From Bos javanicus (lineage: Eukaryota; Chordata; Mammalia; Artiodactyla; Bovidae), in assembly GCF_032452875.1 (NCBI RefSeq), contig NW_026894320.1, forward strand, positions 85,275 through 149,274: 64,000 bases of DNA, given 5' to 3'. The notes beneath the pieces were generated by a model. It worked only from the letters and a program-made list of their open reading frames with translations, was not told the origin of the DNA and ran no database searches. The first letter of the stretch is position 1; every line of letters begins with the position of its first letter. Positions 58,271 through 64,000 of the stretch are shown piece after piece. Position numbers and translations under genes: made by a program.

Positions 58271-59177
58271 CTTAACATAGACGAGGAGAACAAGGTAGGA
58301 GGAAAACTTACTGTTTGGTTCAGGTCACTTCTGAGCCTTTTGGGGGAACCGACCTGAAGCCAGAGTCTAGCGAAATACACAGGCTTTGAACATCGCTGAA
58401 GACCAACATTTCCTAAGGAAAAAACGCATTGCTTAGCTCGAGGTCTGTCTGGGAAATTCTTACACATCAGGAGATGGCTCGAGGTGGATTTCTACAAAGA
58501 ACATCCATGCAAAGGACAAGCCTGCACAGCTCTGTGCACATCTGCCCCCTCCCCCTCACAGCCAGCAGCATTTCCAAGTGACCTCCTAAGGCCTTCGCCA
58601 AACTACAGGGGCACCTCTGGGTTTCCTGTTTCCCTCATTTTTCGGAATCTTTTCAAAAAAAGAAAAACAAAAAACAAATTAAAAAAAAAAAAAAAAAACC
58701 CACACATTTCTTCGTAGAATGCCACAGTGGAAGGAAAACAGGCCTTCAATGTTAAGACCTAAATTTGCAAAAAACTTGGAGCTTGGTGTTTTGGTTTGTT
58801 TTGTTTTGTTTTGAATCAAACCACCACATCATTGAAAATTTTTACACGTTCTAATTATTCGGTTCCAAAACACCAAACTTGTACTGCACACGGTCCCCAT
58901 GGAAAGGCCCCTCAGCAGGACAGCCACAGATGCTGCCATGAAAGGGCAGCAGGGTGCCCTCCTCCCTTGTTTTCTGCCTGGGCGGCCACGGGTTTTGAAA
59001 CCCATGCACCCTACTAAGTTTCTAGGGTGCAATTCGTGGACCCTTCCCTTTCCCATCCCAGCAGGTGGTCAAGGGCCCGCTGGCCTCCAAAGTGCCAGAA
59101 GCAGGGCTGGGCCAGCCGGCCAGAGTTCAGGGTTCTGGCCCTTGGACTTACAGCGGACACTAGGCTGCTTGGGAAAA

Positions 59178-59934
59178 CCGCGCGGCTCTGACCTTTCAGC
59201 AAAGGGGTGGAGCGGTCAAGGCCTTGAGCCCAAAGGCGAGGCCTTTCTGCGACCGCCAGGTTGTGCCAACAGAGGGCGGACTACGTGGTTCCCTGCTCCA
59301 CGCAGTCCCAGTTCCCTGACCTGTGGTCCGCACCCCTCCGCCGCGCCCACTGGATGCCGACCCTTGGGGACCCAGGAGCGCACGCAATGGGCGTTCCCAG
59401 CCGCCATGGCGACCCCCGAAGGACAACGGGGAACCCCTCCCCCACCCCCGCCAGGAGCCGACCCCCGCCCCGCGCCCGCCCCTGCCATGCTCCCGCCCAG
59501 CCGCAGTGGGGATCCCCGGAGCACAACTGGGACCGACCCCCACCCACAGCGTCGGAGTCTCACCCGCGCCGCCCGGGTTGACCCCGCCCCGGGTGCGCTC
59601 CCGGCCGGGTCCAGCCCCAGTGGCGGCCTCCGGGAGCACAACCGGGCTGCCCGCCCCGCTCCGCCATGACCGGACCCCCGCCCCCGCGCCCGGGTTCACC
59701 CCGCCCCTGGTGCGATCCCAGCGCGTTTCCAGCAGCAGTGGCCACCCCGGGAACACAACTGGGACGCCCCCCATCCCGACCCGATTCCCGACCCGCGCCG
59801 CCCGGCTTCGCCCCGCGCGGGCGCGCTCCCGGCGCTGCCCACCTTCACCACGGGCTCCCGGTGGGCCCCGCCCCCACGCCCGGTTCCAGGAGAGCCTCTG
59901 GGACCTCGCTCCCGCCGCCCGGTGAAACAGGAGG
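59178..59934. promoter_or_regulatory. CpG-rich segment, unit 11, expanded but eroded
   Basis: Four minisatellite anchors as in units 8 and 9, but about 40 bp shorter through scattered small losses in C and G runs. CTCF-like motif at 59266-59280 intact. GGTGAAACAGG replaces GGTGAAACGGG. Confidence 0.6.
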
Positions 59935-60690
59935 ACAATCCATCCAGCCCACAGAGGCAATCCAAGCTGTCTAGAATTCAGGGATCCAACGAGGACTACG
60001 GAAAGGAAAGATGACCTGACCTAGGAGGGCCATGATATTCTCTAGAACCGGACAAAGTTGGTTTCCAAGGAAACTTGATTCCTTGGAACCCGGAAAGCTG
60101 GTTCTTTTCATATGCAATTCCAAACCTTGAGCTCCTTCCCAAAGCCTGCCTGGCCGCCAGCCCCACCCCCACTCCCCAGAAAAAAACGGCTCAAAGACAT
60201 CTTTTCCATCTCAGGCGGAAAACTGGAAGATGTCTTGTCTTGTCTGTCTGGATTGATGTCTGTGTCAGTGTGAGCCTTGTGATTTTTGATAATAGTGCTC
60301 AAGTTCTGAGTTCTTATTTCAATGGTCTCAAGACAAGGCAGCCCTTGCCAACACAACTGCTTCCAATACAAGAAAACATTGACCTCAGTGAATGTCAGAG
60401 TCCCGTGAACTGGGAACTAGTCAATATTAAATATCTAGTCGTTTTGGTTTTGCTCCTCTACTGTAGACATGTCTAAGAGTCATCAACATGAAGCACAAAA
60501 TGTTCATAGTGCCTCGGTTTGTTCTAAGGTAAAAATTGCTATACCGTTTTATCTGTCACAAGCTTATCAACAAGAAAGTACCTCGAAAGAACAGGAAGAA
60601 AACGAAAAATTAAATGTCATATGAGCTTTTAGATAAACTATGAACACTAATTACACTCTACACTATCTGCCTATGAGAGTCTTGATTGAA

Positions 60691-60863
60691 GGCAGAGGAG
60701 AAGGGGACGACAGAGGCTAAGATGGTTGGATGGCATCACTGATTCGATGGACATGAGTTTGAGCAAGCCCCTGGAGTTGGTGATGGACACGGAAGCCCAG
60801 CGTCCTGCAGGCCACGGGGTCCCAAAGAGTCAGACACGACTGAGCAACTGAACGGAACTGAAC
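60691..60863 (+). mobile_element. Bov-tA SINE, unit 12
   Basis: Same insertion, tail as in unit 9. Confidence 0.85.
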
Positions 60864-61119
60864 TTACAATCGTTTCTCCAGGTGTTTTGGTTACCCGAGT
60901 TTCTATCCTGTGCTAAACTAAGTGACGACAGTGTACTGAAGAGCTGGGTCATTTCCAAATAAATTAAAGTTCTGAAACATTCACGCCTTGAAAGGACCTC
61001 CCTTTTACACAGAAACAAAAGAGATTTTTGACTATCCAATAATAGTGTCTGGCACCATCCTGACATGTGAAACGTAAGAAAGCAATTTTTTTGTTTTGTT
61101 TGGTTCTGATCTTGGGGGT

Positions 61120-61159
<40 letters not shown>

Positions 61160-61636
61160 GCGTGTGCGGGGGAGCTGGGGGGGGGGCGCTACTATCACTG
61201 ATAGGTATGTTCACCAATCTGTCGAATGCCAATATAAAAGTCAGTTCTTGGTTGCTGAAGGGAAATGTATGACTTGGTATTAAAAGAAGGTATGTGGAAT
61301 GAAATCGCATTTTCTGAAGGCAAACGACGTCGTTCTTTCTTCCAGGTGGCAGTTTCAGGATGGGAGAAGCAAAGGAATGGGTACAGAATGGGATAAGGAG
61401 GTTGGAGGGAAAGTGGACCCCCAGAAAAGAGTGTTGTGCCTAGCACAAGGTTTCTTGAGAGGTTGAACTGCCTTTGCTAATGGATTTTAAGTTTCTTTAC
61501 CTCTTCCGTGATCTCTTCTAGGTTGACCTAGAACAGAAATCTTTTGTGAGCTTTGGCTAAGTGGAGAAGTATTATTGTTTCACGGTGACTTGTGTGATCC
61601 TACCTGACTGTTCTCAACCCTTTTGATATCTATGCA

Positions 61637-61918
61637 CTGCTGCTGCTGCTGCTGCTAAGTCGTTTCAGTCGTGTCCGAGTCTGTGTGACCCCATGGACGG
61701 CAGCCCACCAGGCCCCGCAGTCCCTGGGGTTCTCTAGGCAAGAACACTGGAGTGGGTTGCCATGTCCTCCTCCAATGCATGAAAGTGCAATGTGAAAGTG
61801 AAGTCGCTCAGTCGTGTCCGACTCTGAGCGACCCCATGGACTGCAGCCTGCCAGGCTCTTCCGTCCATGGGATTTTCCAGGCAAGAGTACTGGAGTGGGG
61901 TGCCGTTGCCTTCTCCCA
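61637..61918 (-). mobile_element. BovA2 SINE, unit 12
   Basis: Tail (CTG)6 with CTAAGTCG. Confidence 0.9.
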
Positions 61919-62282
61919 TATCTATTCACAAGCCTGCCTAAATCATTGACTTCTAGCCACCTTTGGGATGCCAATGACCACCCACCCTTACCAGGCCACA
62001 GAGGAGAGAAAACACTTACCACAGGAGGTCCGGGTAAGGAACAAGGAACTAACAAGCTCCCACCAACAGGGATTCTGCAGAGGTCAACAAGAGGTCAGCA
62101 AGAGATGGGAGACTGCAGTCCAGAGGTCCTAGCAACTTCCAGCGAGCAGCAAAGACCCAGCATAGTCCAAACAGATTCAATGTTACCAAAAACAAATAAA
62201 TAAACGGACAGAAGTTCTTTGAACACATGACTGAGATTAGGGGTGGGGCAGAACATGTATGTGCCAGGATACTCTTAAAGTA

Positions 62283-62910
62283 CGAGAAAGCAGAGAAAGG
62301 AAAGACAACTCTCAAGCTGTCCAAAGTGATCAAAATGAATGAGTACACAGTTTGACCTGTGTACACTAGCAGATAAAAATCTGAAAAGGAATTTTTAAAA
62401 AATTCCCTTTCAATACTGTCAACATGAATCAAATGCTTTGCCACGGATGTCACGAGGATGCAAGACTGGCACACTGGAAATTCTACACCGTGGCTGAAAA
62501 AGATCCTGAATACATGGACAGATATTCCATAGCGATGGAGAGACTTAAGATGGCAATACCATGGAATGCATCTTCAATCTGAAATGAAGATTCGATATGA
62601 CTTGTCGCTCAGAGCTTTTGTGTCATCAAGTGTTATGGAAGGATAAAAGAGATCGAGAAAGCTGCTGACATAGACTTGGGGCGGGGTGGGGGGGGCAGTA
62701 AGAGTACCCCCTTCGGGTCTTTAGCCCGATGTGATGCAGCCACTAGCAGTCTGCTAAGGAAACAAAGGCAGTGTCTCAGAGCATGACACCAGACCCCCTC
62801 ACCCACGACATGCATTGAGATAACATGGGCAGCAGGTGAGTCATCCCGGGCTAAAAATGATTGACATGAATCTTGAAGAAAGGCAGATTTCCAGGCAAAT
62901 ATGTCATTTC
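62283..62910 (+). other. Optional 633-bp block, unit 12
   Basis: As in unit 9, with one base lost in GACTTGTCGCTC and one A lost in GGCTAAAAATG. Confidence 0.6.
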
Positions 62911-63819
62911 CTTAACATAGACGAGGAGAACAAGGTAGGAGGAAAACTTACTGTTTGGTTCAGGTCACTTCTGAGCCTTTTGGGGGAACCGACCTGAAGC
63001 CAGAGTCTAGCCGAAATACACAGGCTTTGAACATCGCTGAAGACCAACATTTCCTAAGGAAAAAACGCATTGCTTAGCTCGAGGTCTGTCTGGGAAATTC
63101 TTACACATCAGGAGATGGCTCCGAGGTGGATTTCTACAAAGAACATCCATGCAAAGGACAAGCCTGCACAGCTCTGTGCACATCTGCCCCCTCCCCCTCA
63201 CAGCCAGCAGCATTTCCAAGTGACCTCCTAAGGCCTTCGCCAAGCTACAGGGGCACCTCTGGGTTTCCTGTTTCCCTCATTTTCGGAATCTTTTCAAAAA
63301 AAAGAAAAACAAAAAACAAATTAAAAAAAAAAAAAAAAACCCACACATTTCTTCGTAGAATGCCACAGTGGAAGGAAAACAGGCCTTCAATATTAAGACC
63401 TAAATTTCCAAAAAACTTGGAGCTTGGTGTTTTGGTTTGTTTTGTTTTGTTTGAATCAAACCACCACATCATTGAAAATTTTTACACGTTCTAATTATTC
63501 GGTTCCAAAACACCAAACTTGTACTGCACACGGTCCCCATGGAAAGGCCCCCTCAGCAGGACAGCCACAGATGCTGCCATGAAAGGGCAGCAGGGTGCCC
63601 TCCTCCCTTGTTTTCTGCCTGGGCGGCCACCAGGTTTTGAAACCCATGCACCCTACTAAGTTTCTAGGGTGCAATTCGTGGACCCTTCCCTTTCCCATCC
63701 CAGCAGGTGGTCAAGGGCCCGCTGGCCTCCAAAGTGCCAGAAGCAGGGCTGGGCCAGCCGGCCAGAGTTCAGGGTTCTGGCCCTTGGACTTGCAGCGGAC
63801 ACTAGGCTGCTTGGGAAAA

Positions 63820-64000
63820 CCGCGCGGCTCTGACCTTTCAGCAAGGGGTGGAGCAGTCAAGGCCTTGAGCCCAAGGCGAGACGTTTCCGCGTGCCAGGTT
63901 GTGCCAACAGAGGGCGGACTACGTGGTTCCCTGCTCCACGCAGTCCCAGTTCCCTGACCTGTGGTCCGCACCCCTCCGCCGCGCCCACGGATGCCGACCC
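63820..64000. promoter_or_regulatory. CpG-rich segment, unit 12 (start only)
   Basis: CTCF-like motif at 63904-63918. The 60 bases before it are unusually altered (GAGCAGTCAAGG, CCCAAGGCGAGACGTTTCCGC), yet the motif is unchanged. Confidence 0.6.

Larger units (their letters stand above)
55943..60579 (+). repeat. 1.709-type unit 11 (long form)
   Basis: 4637 bp. GT tract 56480-56537. It shows an excess of small losses that no other unit has, for example CTAAGTGGAAGT (two bases), CCGAGTGTGTGACC (three bases), CAGAGGGAGAAAAC (two bases), CACTGAAATTC (two bases) and CTAGCGAAATAC (one base). Confidence 0.85.
14824..64000. repeat. Large-unit satellite array (bovine 1.709 type), about 3.8-4.7 kb period
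   Basis: Twelve head-to-tail units start at 14824, 19267, 23690, 27477, 31275, 35070, 38867, 42665, 47334, 52002, 55943 and 60580, defined from the conserved ACCTCGAAAGAACAGG. Unit lengths are 4443, 4423, 3787, 3798, 3795, 3797, 3798, 4669, 4668, 3941 and 4637 bp, and the last is cut by the window end. The 3.8 kb short form and embedded artiodactyl SINEs fit the bovine 1.709 satellite as I recall it. No unit contains a credible gene. Confidence 0.85.
60580..64000 (+). repeat. 1.709-type unit 12 (partial, runs off the window)
   Basis: 3421 bp of a long-form unit. GT tract 61117-61168. The window ends inside the CpG-rich segment. Confidence 0.85.

Noticed and set aside
1..64000. CRISPR array or bacterial system
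   Set aside because: The repeats are kilobase-scale tandem satellites with ruminant SINEs and no short repeat-spacer pattern. The DNA is mammalian.

Overview
The window is cattle-type (Bos lineage) satellite heterochromatin with no protein-coding gene that I can support. The species call rests on three things read from the sequence. First, there is a roughly 1.40 kb satellite whose monomers partly carry a 1.2 kb LTR insertion, the architecture described for the bovine 1.715 and 1.711b satellites. Second, there is a second array with a repeat of 3.8 kb or more that fits the bovine 1.709 satellite. Third, ruminant-specific SINEs (Bov-tA and dimeric BovA2) sit inside that second repeat. Satellite names are from memory and need a library search to confirm.

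Region 1 (1-14830) is a head-to-tail array of satellite I monomers. Seven monomers are complete and an eighth is cut off. Monomers 1, 2, 4 and 6 (about 2607 bp) carry a solo LTR of 1196-1198 bp, bounded by TG...CA ends and a 6-bp target duplication CCCTAC. Monomers 3, 5 and 7 (about 1403 bp) keep the empty site. Positions 2609-14639 are therefore three copies of a 4.01 kb higher-order repeat, [LTR monomer + empty monomer]. Monomer 7 and fragment 8 are visibly more diverged toward the array edge.

At 14824-14830 satellite I stops in the middle of a monomer and the second array begins, with 7 bp (ACCTCGA) common to both families.

Region 2 (14824-64000) holds eleven complete units and one partial unit of a large tandem repeat, 3.79-4.67 kb long. 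Each unit runs in this order: Bov-tA SINE (+), GT microsatellite, a CRE-like 12-bp palindrome, an 18-bp AGGT/ACCT palindrome, BovA2 SINE (-) with a CTG tail, spacer, an optional 633-bp block, A-rich and T-rich tracts, a CpG-rich segment of about 0.55-0.8 kb with an invariant CTCF-like motif and an internal minisatellite, and an inverted repeat of STAT-like half sites. Unit length varies through three changes: loss of the 633-bp block (units 3-7), expansion of the GC-rich minisatellite (units 8, 9, 11), and a 470-bp deletion (unit 10).

Nothing here works as a gene pathway. The functional potential is regulatory or structural: arrayed LTR promoter/polyadenylation modules in region 1, and arrayed CpG-rich, CTCF-like elements in region 2 that recall human macrosatellites such as DXZ4. 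The many open frames arise from GC-rich, stop-poor DNA and from SINE sequence.
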